Shown here: positions 34,648 through 43,384 of the stretch, piece after piece
Layout: each line of letters starts with the position of its first letter
Numbering within the stretch: the stretch's first letter is position 1
NCBI RefSeq assembly: GCF_051967035.1
Contig: NZ_JBQCKK010000005.1
Location: forward strand, 62,001-126,000
Length of the DNA: 64,000 nucleotides
Direction: 5' to 3'
DNA from: Brevibacillus sp051967035
GTDB taxonomy: Bacteria > Bacillota > Bacilli > Brevibacillales > Brevibacillaceae
Made by a program: the position numbers and the translations under genes
The notes under the pieces: generated by a model
Database searches by the model: none
The model's input: only the letters and a program-made list of their open reading frames with translations
Told to the model about the DNA's origin: nothing

Positions 34648-35289
34648 ATGTACATGGGTCCCGAAATGAGGCAGTATTTGCAACAGTTACATGACTATAT
34701 ACAAGCGCAGAACAAAAAATTGGAGAAAATGAAGCAAATGATAGAAGAACTGCAACAGGACGTCCAGGACTTGAAGGAAAAGCAGGTTCCTTCCGTCATC
34801 AAAAACGAATACAAATTCGATCTGCTGAAAGTCGAACGGCTGGAAGGAACGCTCAACATCGGTCTCAACCCGAAGAGCAACGATTCCGGCATCGGCGATT
34901 TTTCCATTAACCAAAGCATGGATGTGCCGAACGGGGAGAAACAAACCGCGCCTTTGTTTGACCGCGTGCAAAAAGAAATTTACCGTTACTTGACATCTGA
35001 CGCCTACCAGGTGCTGGAACGAATCGAGGAAGAGTGCGGTTATCCGCTGAACGACGATTACCGGGACTTCATTTTGGGAGATATCAAAAAGCAGATCGAC
35101 CAGCGCATCCGTCACTATGTCAATCAGCTACAGACCGATGAGTGGGAGCCTGAGCAGCTCGACGCCTGGGTGGAGAAAACCGTGCAGAAGGTCAAGCGCG
35201 ATATCGAAAAAACGTGTGAAAGCTTTATCAAAAATCTCCCGCGCGAGGTGAACGAAACCGGACATGATCTACCAAGTGATAAACGGTGA
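34648..35289 (+). CDS. gerPC: Spore germination protein GerPC
   Basis: The largest GerP protein, 213 residues. A coiled coil at about residues 8-50 (LHDYIQAQNKKLEKMKQMIE) precedes a globular part with NEYKFDLLKVERLEGTLNIG, typical of GerPC. A nearer ATG at 34639 is only one base from the AGAAGG site, so the ATG at 34648 (MYMGPEMRQYL) is the likely start. Its end overlaps gerPD by 26 bases. Confidence 0.9.
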   Translation: MYMGPEMRQYLQQLHDYIQAQNKKLEKMKQMIEELQQDVQDLKEKQVPSVIKNEYKFDLLKVERLEGTLNIGLNPKSNDSGIGDFSINQSMDVPNGEKQTAPLFDRVQKEIYRYLTSDAYQVLERIEEECGYPLNDDYRDFILGDIKKQIDQRIRHYVNQLQTDEWEPEQLDAWVEKTVQKVKRDIEKTCESFIKNLPREVNETGHDLPSDKR

Positions 35290-35449
35290 CCTATGCGTGC
35301 GCAGCGTCTCAATCGAAGCCCTGTCGTCTTCGGCCTCCCTGTTTATCGGCGACATGACGACGGTCACGCTGCTCTCGTTCTACGAAACGCCACCCGAGTC
35401 CATGATTCTCGGAGCGATCCCGGTTGATACGGCACTCACTCCACCTTGA
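35264..35449 (+). CDS. gerPD: Spore germination protein GerPD
   Basis: The 61-residue protein shows the GerPD signature: VINGDLCVRSVSIEALSSSA, LFIGDMTTVTLLSFYETPPE and SMILGAIP. It starts inside the end of gerPC, so its translation is probably coupled. This is the operon copy; a second, divergent one is at 33773. Confidence 0.88.
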   Translation: MIYQVINGDLCVRSVSIEALSSSASLFIGDMTTVTLLSFYETPPESMILGAIPVDTALTPP

Positions 35450-35462
35450 GGAGGTTCCCTGG

Positions 35463-35855
35463 ATGCATCGAAGAACGAGCCATGTCAAAAAGCTGAACAG
35501 CCTCTCCATCGACGATTCCTCCGTCTTGCAGATCGGGGACTCGAAGGAAATCAACGCCCAGGCCAACGTATTGGCTGTACAACGGGAAAAAGCCATCTTT
35601 TATGCGCACGAATTTGAATTTGAAGATTACGCGATGTTTTCTGTGCCGCTCTCTCCTCCTTGTCCGGTCGAGCCGATGTGTCTCGATACGTTTCACGACT
35701 GTTCCCATATTCACGTTAGGACGGTCCATGTTCCGTTTGCGGCGGCCTCTTCGCTGATCCATATCGGCTCAACCGACCATCTGACCCTGGAAACGCGCGT
35801 GAAAAACATCCGGCACCTGCTTCGCGACGAGCCCAAACGAGAAAGGAGGAGCTAG
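35463..35855 (+). CDS. gerPE: Spore germination protein GerPE
   Basis: The 130-residue protein begins MHRRTSHVKKLNSLSIDDSS and contains VLQIGDSKEINAQANVLAVQ and, near the end, SSLIHIGSTDHLTLETRVKN, matching GerPE's two related IGD-type modules. The ATG at 35463 has GAGGAGG eight bases ahead; a longer in-frame ORF has no such support. Fifth gene of the operon. Confidence 0.9.
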   Translation: MHRRTSHVKKLNSLSIDDSSVLQIGDSKEINAQANVLAVQREKAIFYAHEFEFEDYAMFSVPLSPPCPVEPMCLDTFHDCSHIHVRTVHVPFAAASSLIHIGSTDHLTLETRVKNIRHLLRDEPKRERRS

Positions 35856-35857
35856 CC

Positions 35858-36073
35858 GTGCCTTCCGTAGTGGGAGCTGTCAATATCAACAGCAACTCGG
35901 GAACCGTAAACTTCGGGGACACCTTGAACATTTCGCCCAAATCCGCCTCCAAGACCTTTTCCGGCTCGGGCGGCAGCAATACGGGCAACGTCGTGAACAC
36001 GATCAACGGCGCCAATGCCACAAATACGTTTGATCCGAACCTCGTGGATCAGCCGCTGGTCGGAAATATATGA
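35858..36073 (+). CDS. gerPF: Spore germination protein GerPF
   Basis: The 71-residue protein (MPSVVGAVNINSNSGTVNFG, then NISPKSASKTFSGSGGSNTG, TNTFDPN) matches GerPF closely. It starts with GTG, with AAAGGAGG eight bases ahead. Last gene of the gerP operon. It is more conserved than the GerPA copy at the other end. Confidence 0.93.
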   Translation: MPSVVGAVNINSNSGTVNFGDTLNISPKSASKTFSGSGGSNTGNVVNTINGANATNTFDPNLVDQPLVGNI

Positions 36074-36159
36074 ACGGACGGTGTTAATGGCTTCCATTAG
36101 CACTGTCTCTGTCTGGACGCGGACATGCTTTCTCTTCGCCCCTGCCCGATGCAAAAACA

Positions 36160-36191
36160 GAAAAAGAGGAGGGGCGAAAAGTTCCTCCTCT
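36160..36191 (-). terminator. Terminator of the LCP-Hsp20 unit
   Basis: On the minus strand AGAGGAGG/CCTCCTCT (36165-36172 and 36184-36191) is followed by TTTTT. The stem overlaps the hsp20 stop codon. It can also stop gerP transcripts arriving on the other strand, though without a T-run there. Confidence 0.8.
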
Positions 36192-36792
36192 ACAGCTTCG
36201 CCTTGAACGTTGTTTTTCGTTCGCGGTAATCGGCATCACGCTGCAAACAAATGTCCAGCAAGCCATCCTGGTACTGTGCTCTCATCCCTTTGGCGATCAC
36301 CGGGGCAGGCAGCTCGATTTTCCGGTAAAAAGGGCCGTAGCTTCTCTCCGCCTTCACGCATGAGCCTTTGTCATCCGGCTGCTTGATCTCCCCTTTGATT
36401 TCCAGCACTTTTTGTTCGACAAGCGCAATCTCCAGGCTGTCGCGCACAAAGCCCGGCAACTCGCAGCATACGATCACGGACTGCTCCGACAAGAACACGT
36501 CCGTCAGCGGAAACTCTTCTGACTCTTCGACCTGCACCACGCGCAGCGGCCTATCCTTTGCCTTCTTCCCTTTCTTTCCGACGGTCGGCACGATTTTCGC
36601 GGCAGAGGCCGCCGACTGATCGGGAGCTTTCTTGCTGAGCGCCGCAATGTTTTCCCAAAAGTTCACATCCATGATCTGATTCATCTGGCGCAAGGCTCCC
36701 CATGGATGGTCTTTGTCCAGGTTTAATTTTGCCAAGCTTTGCGATGCTTTTTGCAGCTGCTGCATCGTCTCCTGCCAATTTTTCAAGAACAT
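36190..36792 (-). CDS. Hsp20/alpha-crystallin family protein
   Basis: The 200-residue protein has a helical N-terminal half (about 1-95) and an alpha-crystallin domain at about 105-200: VFLSEQSVIVCCELPGFVRD, LEIKGEIKQPDD, RSYGPFYRKIELP and YQDGLLDICLQ. This Hsp20 lacks the usual IXI tail motif. Small Hsp20-like proteins in Bacillus include spore-coat proteins (CotM, CotP), and the gerP operon lies beside it, so a coat role is possible. The ATG at 36792 follows AAGGGAG. Confidence 0.85.
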   Translation of the reverse strand: MFLKNWQETMQQLQKASQSLAKLNLDKDHPWGALRQMNQIMDVNFWENIAALSKKAPDQSAASAAKIVPTVGKKGKKAKDRPLRVVQVEESEEFPLTDVFLSEQSVIVCCELPGFVRDSLEIALVEQKVLEIKGEIKQPDDKGSCVKAERSYGPFYRKIELPAPVIAKGMRAQYQDGLLDICLQRDADYRERKTTFKAKL

Positions 36793-36874
36793 CGTCTCCC
36801 TTCCCGAAAGCAGGCAGCGCTTTTGCTCTCTGGCAGTATATGTGCCCGGCTGTGGGAAGGGTGCACAAAAATCG

Positions 36875-38236
36875 TTACGTTTGCCCACTGTCCGCGCCCT
36901 CTGTCACAGACGCAGGCGGTGCGAGGATATCGGGAGGCGGCTGGTCGCTCGGATACGTCTCGCCGTCTTGTCCTGCGCCTCCATGCGGGACAGGCGTTGG
37001 CGCTGGCTGCGCCGGCGTCTCGGGCTTCGGCTTCGGGGCCGAAGCTGCCGGCTTCTCGGGCCGGGTCTGGGGTTTTTCCGCTCCGGCTTGCGTAGAGCTC
37101 GACGGCTTCGGGAGTGACGGTCTGACCTCTGTTTTCATCTCTGCCTTGGCTACCTCCGCTATCGCCGCATTGCTGAGCTTGTCGCTGACTTCCGCCACTC
37201 CCAGCTCCTTCTGCAGCGTGCTGCGGACCGCCTGCATGTTCTCCTTCGGCCACAGCGAGTACGGAGAGCTCCAGATCGCGCCGTTTTCCAACGAGATGAT
37301 ATGGTCGGAAGAGAGGCTGCCGAAGTCCATGGCCAGCCCTTTGATCTGGTCTTTGGACAGATCGGTTTTGATATGCTTGCCGACGGTCGCCATCACCTCC
37401 GTCAAACGGGTAATTCCGTCTATCGAAACCATTTTGTCCGCGACAGCGCGAATGACCTGCTGCTGGCGGCGGTTGCGGTCGAAGTCGCTGGAGTTGTAGG
37501 CGCTGCCGCGCCTGTCGATCCGGTGTCTGACGAAGCCAAGCGCCTGCTCGCCGTTCAATACTTGCCTGCCTTTCTTCAAGCTGCGGTAGACGCCCTGCCT
37601 GGGCAATTCGTACACCAGGTCGCGGTCCACGTCTACCTGGACCCCGCCGAGCTTGTCGACCACAGCGGTAAAGCCTTCAAAGTCGAGCTGGATGTAGTGA
37701 TCGACCGAGACACCGAGCATGTGCTCCAGCGTCTTTTTCAGCATCGTCATGCCATTTTCCGTGACAGGCTGTCCTTTGCTTTCCGCCAGCTTCTTTTGTC
37801 CTTCTCCCAGCGCAAAAACTTCGTTGATTTTGTGATAGCCTGGATAGCCTGGTATCTGGACCCGCGTGTCACGGGGCAGCGACACCATCGTTACCTTTTT
37901 CGTGACAGGGTTAGCGACAGCGACGACCAGCACATCGGTGTTCAGCATCCCGATGTTGGCGCGCGTGTCCAATCCGACAATGACAAAGGAAATGGATTTT
38001 TGTTCCTCATACGGCTGCTCCACGACAGGCTGATCGGGAAGCTTGTACGGGTCTTCTGTCACGTCCCCCAATGTTTTGTCCACCTGGTTCAAGGCATACC
38101 CTGCCCCGACCGCAAGCAAACAGAGGAACAGGCAGATAGCCAGAAGCAGATACATCCGCTTGGATCGCTGTCCGCGTTTTTTTTGTTTCCGCGGCGTCTT
38201 CACAGAGGCCCCTTGTTTTTCCTTCTTGGCCTGCAC
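36875..38236 (-). CDS. LytR-CpsA-Psr (LCP) family protein
   Basis: LCP enzymes transfer undecaprenyl-linked polymers such as teichoic acids to peptidoglycan outside the cell. A cytoplasmic basic tail and one membrane segment (about 28-50) precede the LCP domain (about 80-300), with VIVGLDTRANIG, MVSLPRDTRVQIPGY and conserved Arg in LGFVRHRIDRRGS. A C-terminal region of about 110 residues is rich in Pro, Ala and Glu and probably spans or binds the wall. Start is GTG at 38236 after AGGAGTG. It precedes hsp20 by about 80 bases. Confidence 0.93.
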   Translation of the reverse strand: MQAKKEKQGASVKTPRKQKKRGQRSKRMYLLLAICLFLCLLAVGAGYALNQVDKTLGDVTEDPYKLPDQPVVEQPYEEQKSISFVIVGLDTRANIGMLNTDVLVVAVANPVTKKVTMVSLPRDTRVQIPGYPGYHKINEVFALGEGQKKLAESKGQPVTENGMTMLKKTLEHMLGVSVDHYIQLDFEGFTAVVDKLGGVQVDVDRDLVYELPRQGVYRSLKKGRQVLNGEQALGFVRHRIDRRGSAYNSSDFDRNRRQQQVIRAVADKMVSIDGITRLTEVMATVGKHIKTDLSKDQIKGLAMDFGSLSSDHIISLENGAIWSSPYSLWPKENMQAVRSTLQKELGVAEVSDKLSNAAIAEVAKAEMKTEVRPSLPKPSSSTQAGAEKPQTRPEKPAASAPKPKPETPAQPAPTPVPHGGAGQDGETYPSDQPPPDILAPPASVTEGADSGQT

Positions 38237-38463
38237 GTAGGTTCACTCCTTTTCCCATGGTGCCAATATTTCCGTTTCAATTTTTCTATCATTCTGGAAA
38301 AGCATGTCCCATTTTACCATATTTTGCTGTCGATTTGTAGGTGACGGTCAGGACCATGCACCGGTTTTGTCGTTTTGACAGTGAGTCCTTGCACTCCGGA
38401 AACGAAACAGGTAGTCTAAAACTATTGGGAAATCGGAAACAGAAAAGATCGGGGGACTGGAGA

Positions 38464-39393
38464 GTGGAACACGTACAGGTGCTGATCGCAGGCGGCGGCA
38501 TCGCGGGTTTGTCTGCCGCTATTTGGTGCCAACGATTGGGGTTGTCTTGCTTACTGGTGGAAAAGTCGGATCGGCTGGGGGGACAATTGCACCAGATTCA
38601 CAATGAAATCTGGGATTTTCCTCCGCGGGTCTATCCCCGGGGCGCGTTGCTCCTGGATGAATTGTACCAGCATCCTGCGATCCAAAAACTGAATGTCCGG
38701 CTGGAAGAAGAGCTGTTGGCCGTCGACCGGGATGCGCATATCGTGACGACCTCCAAGGCGACCTATCGCGTCGACTATCTGCTCATCGCCACCGGCGTTA
38801 CCCCCAATGAAATTCCCGCCCTCGACGGGTGCAAGCGCGTCCTGCCTCCCGGTTTTTCCACGACAGCGGAAGCCACATCGGTAGCAGGTCAAGTGCTTGC
38901 GGTCATCGGCGGAGGAGATCGCGCGCTGGAAAGCGCGGTCAATCTCACCAGGCATGCGCGCCATGTCTACTTGCTGATCCGCGGCAACCATCTGCGCGGT
39001 CGCCCCGACTGGCTGCAACAAATCAAGGCCCTGCCCAATTTGTCCGTTCTGTGGGAGACGGAGGTACAAGGTTACCGGCACGCGGGAGAACGGTTGCTGT
39101 TGACGCTGGCTTCGCGGCGCCCTGAAAACCCGCAAACGCTTACCGTCGACTGGATATTGCCGCGCATCGGCGTCCATGGCAACTGTGCCGGGCTGGACGG
39201 CCTTGCCACGTTCGGAGACGGATATGTGAAAACGGATGAATTCCAGCGCGCCGACGATTCGTGGATCTACGTCACGGGTGACGCCACCAACGGAGCCGCC
39301 TATGCCAGCCTGTCTTTGGCTGTCGGGCAGGCGATGAAAGCCGTCAAGCATATATCCATGCAAAATCGGGCTTCTACCCCGTTCTGCCCGTAG
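38464..39393 (+). CDS. FAD-dependent pyridine nucleotide oxidoreductase, thioredoxin-reductase-like
   Basis: The 309-residue protein has an N-terminal FAD motif (VLIAGGGIAGLSAA), an NAD(P)H motif (LAVIGGGDRALESA, about 145-160) and the C-terminal VTGDATNGAAYASLSLAVGQ of the thioredoxin-reductase family. The active-site CXXC expected just before the second dinucleotide fold is missing (DGCKRVLPPGF has one Cys). It resembles ferredoxin/flavodoxin-NADP reductase-type members that use no disulfide. GGGGG precedes the GTG at 38464, eight bases away. The Nudix gene follows after 15 bases. The electron acceptor is unknown. Confidence 0.85.
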   Translation: MEHVQVLIAGGGIAGLSAAIWCQRLGLSCLLVEKSDRLGGQLHQIHNEIWDFPPRVYPRGALLLDELYQHPAIQKLNVRLEEELLAVDRDAHIVTTSKATYRVDYLLIATGVTPNEIPALDGCKRVLPPGFSTTAEATSVAGQVLAVIGGGDRALESAVNLTRHARHVYLLIRGNHLRGRPDWLQQIKALPNLSVLWETEVQGYRHAGERLLLTLASRRPENPQTLTVDWILPRIGVHGNCAGLDGLATFGDGYVKTDEFQRADDSWIYVTGDATNGAAYASLSLAVGQAMKAVKHISMQNRASTPFCP

Positions 39394-39408
39394 AAAGGAG
39401 GGCTGTTC

Positions 39409-39900
39409 TTGTACGCTTTTTCAGATGACTTCGGTTTGCCTGTGCAGCTGACCTTCGACCCTGAAGAATATCGCCTTCATCCGGCAGGCCACGTGCTCAT
39501 TCTGCCCTTTTATCAAGGAAAGCTGCTGTTTACCCGCCACCGCAGCCGGGGCGTGGAGCTGCCCGGAGGAAAAATCGAGCCTGGCGAGAGCAGTCTGGCG
39601 GCGGCCGTCCGGGAAGTGTACGAAGAGACGGGTGCGGTGCTGGAAGGCATCGAGCGAATCGGCCAGTACACGCTTGCCGGGGGACAGCGAAAAGACATCT
39701 ACATTGCAAAAGTGCTCACGTACGCCAAGACGCCTTCCGGACCTGACGTGACGCAAACCGTCCTCTTCGACACCATTCCCCGCGATATCAAGGGCGATGG
39801 GCAGTTCAGCCGGATTTTGCGCGACGATGTCTACCCGCTGACGCTGGAACGAGCGCTTTTGCATCCGTTTGCCGCTCCGCCCGTCCGTTCCAGCCGATGA
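39409..39900 (+). CDS. ytkD: Nudix hydrolase, YtkD-like
   Basis: The Nudix box is complete: GGKIEPGESSLAAAVREVYE, then ETGAV, fitting GX5EX7REUXEEXGU. The start (MYAFSDDFGLPVQLTFD) and the overall 163-residue length resemble B. subtilis YtkD, which hydrolyses 8-oxo-dGTP and other triphosphates and helps prevent mutation in stationary phase. TTG start at 39409, seven bases after AAAGGAGG. It likely shares a transcript with the flavoprotein. Confidence 0.85.
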   Translation: MYAFSDDFGLPVQLTFDPEEYRLHPAGHVLILPFYQGKLLFTRHRSRGVELPGGKIEPGESSLAAAVREVYEETGAVLEGIERIGQYTLAGGQRKDIYIAKVLTYAKTPSGPDVTQTVLFDTIPRDIKGDGQFSRILRDDVYPLTLERALLHPFAAPPVRSSR

Positions 39901-39915
39901 CCGGCTGACGCAAAC

Positions 39916-39972
39916 AAACAGGCATGTCCCTTCCCCCTTCCTGATGAGGAGCTGCGGCAGGGCTGCCTGTTT
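39916..39972. terminator. Terminator between convergent Nudix and MFS genes
   Basis: AAACAGGCA (39916-39924) and TGCCTGTTT (39964-39972) flank a 39-base loop with T residues on both outer sides. It lies between two convergent genes and may serve both. The large loop lowers confidence. Confidence 0.55.
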
Positions 39973-39978
39973 TTCGGT

Positions 39979-41367
39979 TTAGTTTTTTTCCTTTTCCTTT
40001 TTCCCCGACAGAATCCGTGCAAACAGGTCGTTGACATCGAAGCCGTATTTCTCCATCGCCTGCGCCCGCCGTTTTTCCTCTTCCGTCTCCGGCTCGATCC
40101 CGAGCACCTCCGATACTTGCCGCCACACCTTCGTTTCGCTCTCTTTGGCTGCATCCTGCTCCCGGCTCTGTCCGCCTTGTTCGGCCTGCTTCGGCTTCAG
40201 GAAGAAAATCGCCAAAATAGCGAAGACAAGCGACAAGCCGGCAATGGAGAAAAACATAACCGTCCGCGAAATGCCGAGCAACCAGGTGAAGATCGGCGGC
40301 CCGACAGCCACCCCGATAAACCGGACGCCGCTGTACAAAGAGGTAATCATGCCCCGCTCCGCTTTTTGCACCGCTCCGACAATCATCGAGTTCAGGCAAG
40401 GCAAAATCATGCCTGTACCGATGCTGCCAATGATGAGAATGCCGATCAGCGCATAGGCCCCTTTTACAAAGCTGGCGAGAATGTACGACGCCGCGAGCAG
40501 AAACATCCCGACGATCACAAACAGGCGCATCAGGCCGAGCTTCTTTTTGATAACCAGCCCCGTCACATAGGCAGCGATGCTCATGACGAGCAGCGGAATC
40601 GCCAAAAATCCGCCTTTGATGACGCCGTCGATCTTGTAGGTTTCCTCCAGCAGGTCCGACAAGTAGAACAGGACGCCAAACAGCGTGAACAGGCAGATGC
40701 TGCCGATAAAAAACGCGGGGATGAGCCATTTGCCGTGCTGCTTGAACACCTGTGCGATTCTGTGCAAATACTGCTTGACCGGAAGCGGCTTTCGCTCCTG
40801 CTTCTTTTCCTTGGTCAAAAACAGGAACAAGACCAGGACGACGCCGCAAATGATCGGAAAAGCGAGAAAGACCATGTACCAGGAAATGAGCGCGAGCAGC
40901 GCCCCGAAAATGGGGCTGAGTACCTTGCCCATGCCGTTCGACGTCTCCATCAAGCCAAGCGCCTTGCTCTCGGACGCTCCCTCAAACAGATCGCCGACCA
41001 GAGCCATCGCAATCGGCGCTGTTCCGGCTGCGCCAATCCCCTGGAGGACGCGCCCGCCCATGATGAGCATATACGGCTGATCGAGCCAGAGTGCCGCAAG
41101 CCCGGCCAACAGCCCACCCGTTCCGTAGAGGGCAAGCGAGATCAGGATGACGATTTTGCGGCCAAAACGGTCGGACAAATAGCCCGCCAGCGGAATCACG
41201 AGTCCGGCGGCAACGGAAAACGCCGTAATCAGCAGGCTCGTTTGCAGCGACGTCAGCTCCATCTTGTTTTTCATCGTGGGCAGGACGGGAATGAGCATCG
41301 AGTTGCCAAGCACCATGACCAACGGAATCCCTGTCAGCCCAATCAGGTTTTTCGCATTTTGCGCCAT
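39979..41367 (-). CDS. Major facilitator superfamily transporter (DHA1-type)
   Basis: The 462-residue protein has about 12 hydrophobic segments and the MFS loop motif GYLSDRFGRKIVILISL near residue 65, plus GRVLQGIGAAGTAPIAMALVG in the fifth helix, characteristic of drug:H+ antiporters. A hydrophilic tail of about 70 residues rich in Glu, Lys and Arg is unusually long and ends in a coiled-coil-like stretch. It follows the enolase-superfamily gene by 15 bases, so it may export or import that enzyme's substrate. Confidence 0.88.
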   Translation of the reverse strand: MAQNAKNLIGLTGIPLVMVLGNSMLIPVLPTMKNKMELTSLQTSLLITAFSVAAGLVIPLAGYLSDRFGRKIVILISLALYGTGGLLAGLAALWLDQPYMLIMGGRVLQGIGAAGTAPIAMALVGDLFEGASESKALGLMETSNGMGKVLSPIFGALLALISWYMVFLAFPIICGVVLVLFLFLTKEKKQERKPLPVKQYLHRIAQVFKQHGKWLIPAFFIGSICLFTLFGVLFYLSDLLEETYKIDGVIKGGFLAIPLLVMSIAAYVTGLVIKKKLGLMRLFVIVGMFLLAASYILASFVKGAYALIGILIIGSIGTGMILPCLNSMIVGAVQKAERGMITSLYSGVRFIGVAVGPPIFTWLLGISRTVMFFSIAGLSLVFAILAIFFLKPKQAEQGGQSREQDAAKESETKVWRQVSEVLGIEPETEEEKRRAQAMEKYGFDVNDLFARILSGKKEKEKN

Positions 41368-41382
41368 ACGAAACTCCTCATC

Positions 41383-42522
41383 TCACGCATATGCGCTGCC
41401 ATCCCAGCGCGTGGCGTTGATAATCTCCCAATCCGGCTCCACGCCGATCCCCACTCCAGACGGGATCGTCACTTCACCATGGACCGGGCATAACGGAAAA
41501 AGGTGCGTAAACGGATTTTCCATGACATCCCACTCGACCGGCTCGATCGGTTCGCTGTCCATTTTGCTCCAGGCAGGCAAGCATGCTTGCGCGAACAGCG
41601 TGTACAGACGGGCCAGCCCGCCATCAAACGAATGCGGCGATACGCGATAGCCGTATTCGCGAGCCACTTGCAGATTCGTCCGATAGCTCTCGATTCCTTC
41701 TGTATGCAGCAAGTCCGGTTGCGCGATATCGAGCGCCCCCGCTTTGAACAGCGGCAAAAATTGCGCACAGCGGACCAGATTCTCCCCGCCCGCAAGCGGG
41801 ATCGGCAATGCGGCACGCAGCTTGACGTACTCGTCCGTGCGCTCCATCGGCATCGGCTCTTCCAGCCACATCCAGTTCGAATAGCGCTCGATCAGGCGCG
41901 TCCACTGTCTGGCGGTTGCCAGATCGTAGCTTTGATTGGCATCGAGCGCTACCTGTACGTCCGGCGAAAGCATGTCCATCAGCTGGGCGATGTGCGTCTG
42001 ATCTTCCTGAACGGATCGGCCGCCGATTTTTACCTTGAGCTGGGAAAATCCCACGGCGATCGCCGCTGCGACCTGGTTGAGCGCGTGCGTGATCCAGTCC
42101 TCGCGCTCGGCATACGATTGAAACGACGCGTAGACGGGAATGGTCCGGCGGAGCGCACCGCCCCATAGCTGGCAGACCGACATCCCTGCCGCCTTGGCCA
42201 CGATCTCGGTCAACGCCATGCTGACGCCCGCTGCCGAGCGCTGATGCCACTTGCTGATGATCGCGGCAAGCTCGTTTCGGGCGGAAGCGTCCCTGCCCAG
42301 CAAAAAAGGAACGATTCGCTCGCGAAACCCGCGATCCAGAGTGGGCAGCCAGTCGACGATTTCTCCCCAGCCGTCGATCCCGGCTTGCGTGATGATGCGG
42401 ATGAGATACGTGCTGCGGTAGCGCTTGTACCCGTTGGCGTCCCCGTAGGCTTGCGTCAGGCGGTGCAGCAACGGATACGTTTCGATGCGTTCGATCAGCA
42501 GACTGCGGTCATTTGACGTCAT
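41383..42522 (-). CDS. Mandelate racemase/muconate lactonizing enzyme family protein
   Basis: This 379-residue enolase-superfamily enzyme abstracts a proton alpha to a carboxylate. Catalytic Lys in KVKIGG (K163/K165), Mg2+ ligands D194 (ALDANQSYD), E221 (WLEEPMP) and E247 (AGGEN), and H297 (SPHSF) are all present, so it should be active. The substrate (an acid sugar, a dipeptide or another carboxylic acid) cannot be told from sequence. The start at 42522 (MTSNDRSLL) has GAGGGG upstream; its upstream extension is the reverse frame of the next gene. It overlaps the end of the DksA-like gene by 14 bases. Confidence 0.9.
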   Translation of the reverse strand: MTSNDRSLLIERIETYPLLHRLTQAYGDANGYKRYRSTYLIRIITQAGIDGWGEIVDWLPTLDRGFRERIVPFLLGRDASARNELAAIISKWHQRSAAGVSMALTEIVAKAAGMSVCQLWGGALRRTIPVYASFQSYAEREDWITHALNQVAAAIAVGFSQLKVKIGGRSVQEDQTHIAQLMDMLSPDVQVALDANQSYDLATARQWTRLIERYSNWMWLEEPMPMERTDEYVKLRAALPIPLAGGENLVRCAQFLPLFKAGALDIAQPDLLHTEGIESYRTNLQVAREYGYRVSPHSFDGGLARLYTLFAQACLPAWSKMDSEPIEPVEWDVMENPFTHLFPLCPVHGEVTIPSGVGIGVEPDWEIINATRWDGSAYA

Positions 42523-43279
42523 CGCGCCCCTCGCGTTGTTCGTGTAGCGCGGCAAACTCGTCGTAGGAGAGGAAGTTGCCTTTTCCTTCGCCTTTGTGCA
42601 TGTAGTCTTCGTAGGTTTCGCTGCGCATGAAGTGCACGCTGTCGGAACCGTGGTACCCGTCGATATCCGTATAGCCGATTTCTTCGACAGCTTCGACATA
42701 CCCTTCCGGCTCATCGCTTTCGATGTACATTTCGCCGTAGTCGGCTTTGTCGCTGTCCTGGAAGGAAAACGGCGTGCTGGATGTTCCCCACGACTCGACG
42801 ATTTGCCAGGCGTCTTCCCCGTCAAAGCCGTTTTGCCCTTCTTTTTCGTCGAGCGATGTGCGGCCAAACGGCGGCTGCAAAAACGCTTCCTCGATCGGCC
42901 GGGATTCGTTCACATGGGGCGCAGGCGCGTGTTCCTTGCACGTCTGCGCCTGGGGCAAGGCTTCCAGTCGCTCGACAGGAATCGGCTCGCCGCAGACGGT
43001 GCACAGCCCGTACGTCCCTTCGTCCATGCGAGTCAGCGCCTGTTCGATTTCTTTTAACGTCTCGCGGTCGAGGCTGTCGAGGGCGAGGTCTTTTTCCCGT
43101 TCAAACAGCTCGCTGCCGATGTCGGCCGGATGGTTATCGTACATGGAAAATTCCTGCAAGGAGGTCGTCATCGGCTCGCGCATGCCGTAATGATCCTGTA
43201 CGCGGTCTTCCAGTTCTTTTTTCTGCGCAAGCAGCTTCTCCCTGAAGCTGGCCAGTATGTTCGGGTCCACGTCAGCCAC
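42509..43279 (-). CDS. TraR/DksA zinc-finger protein of the YteA type
   Basis: The 256-residue protein has a coiled-coil hairpin at about 12-80 and the zinc finger CTVCGEP with QTCKEH at about 92-117, typical of DksA-fold proteins that bind RNA polymerase's secondary channel. The acidic C-terminal half and the length match the YteA sporulation group. In B. subtilis the shorter ylyA of this family lies between ileS and lspA, so this is its positional counterpart. The GTG at 43279 is given; another GTG at 43270, behind GGCGGTGG, is nearly as good. Confidence 0.85.
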   Translation of the reverse strand: MADVDPNILASFREKLLAQKKELEDRVQDHYGMREPMTTSLQEFSMYDNHPADIGSELFEREKDLALDSLDRETLKEIEQALTRMDEGTYGLCTVCGEPIPVERLEALPQAQTCKEHAPAPHVNESRPIEEAFLQPPFGRTSLDEKEGQNGFDGEDAWQIVESWGTSSTPFSFQDSDKADYGEMYIESDEPEGYVEAVEEIGYTDIDGYHGSDSVHFMRSETYEDYMHKGEGKGNFLSYDEFAALHEQREGRDDVK

Positions 43280-43384
43280 CGCCTTTGTTTGATTTCCTCA
43301 CCTGGTAGTATGGCTTTGCAGGCGGGAAATAACCGTTCGTCGTTGCTTCCTGGGCCTTGCTTGGGCAACGAAAAACCGCGCAGC

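Noticed and set aside
38237..38463. Promoter elements in the LCP-flavoprotein divergent gap
   Set aside because: A TTGACA near 38376 and A/T-rich -10-like words are present, but no pair with acceptable spacing was found for either direction.
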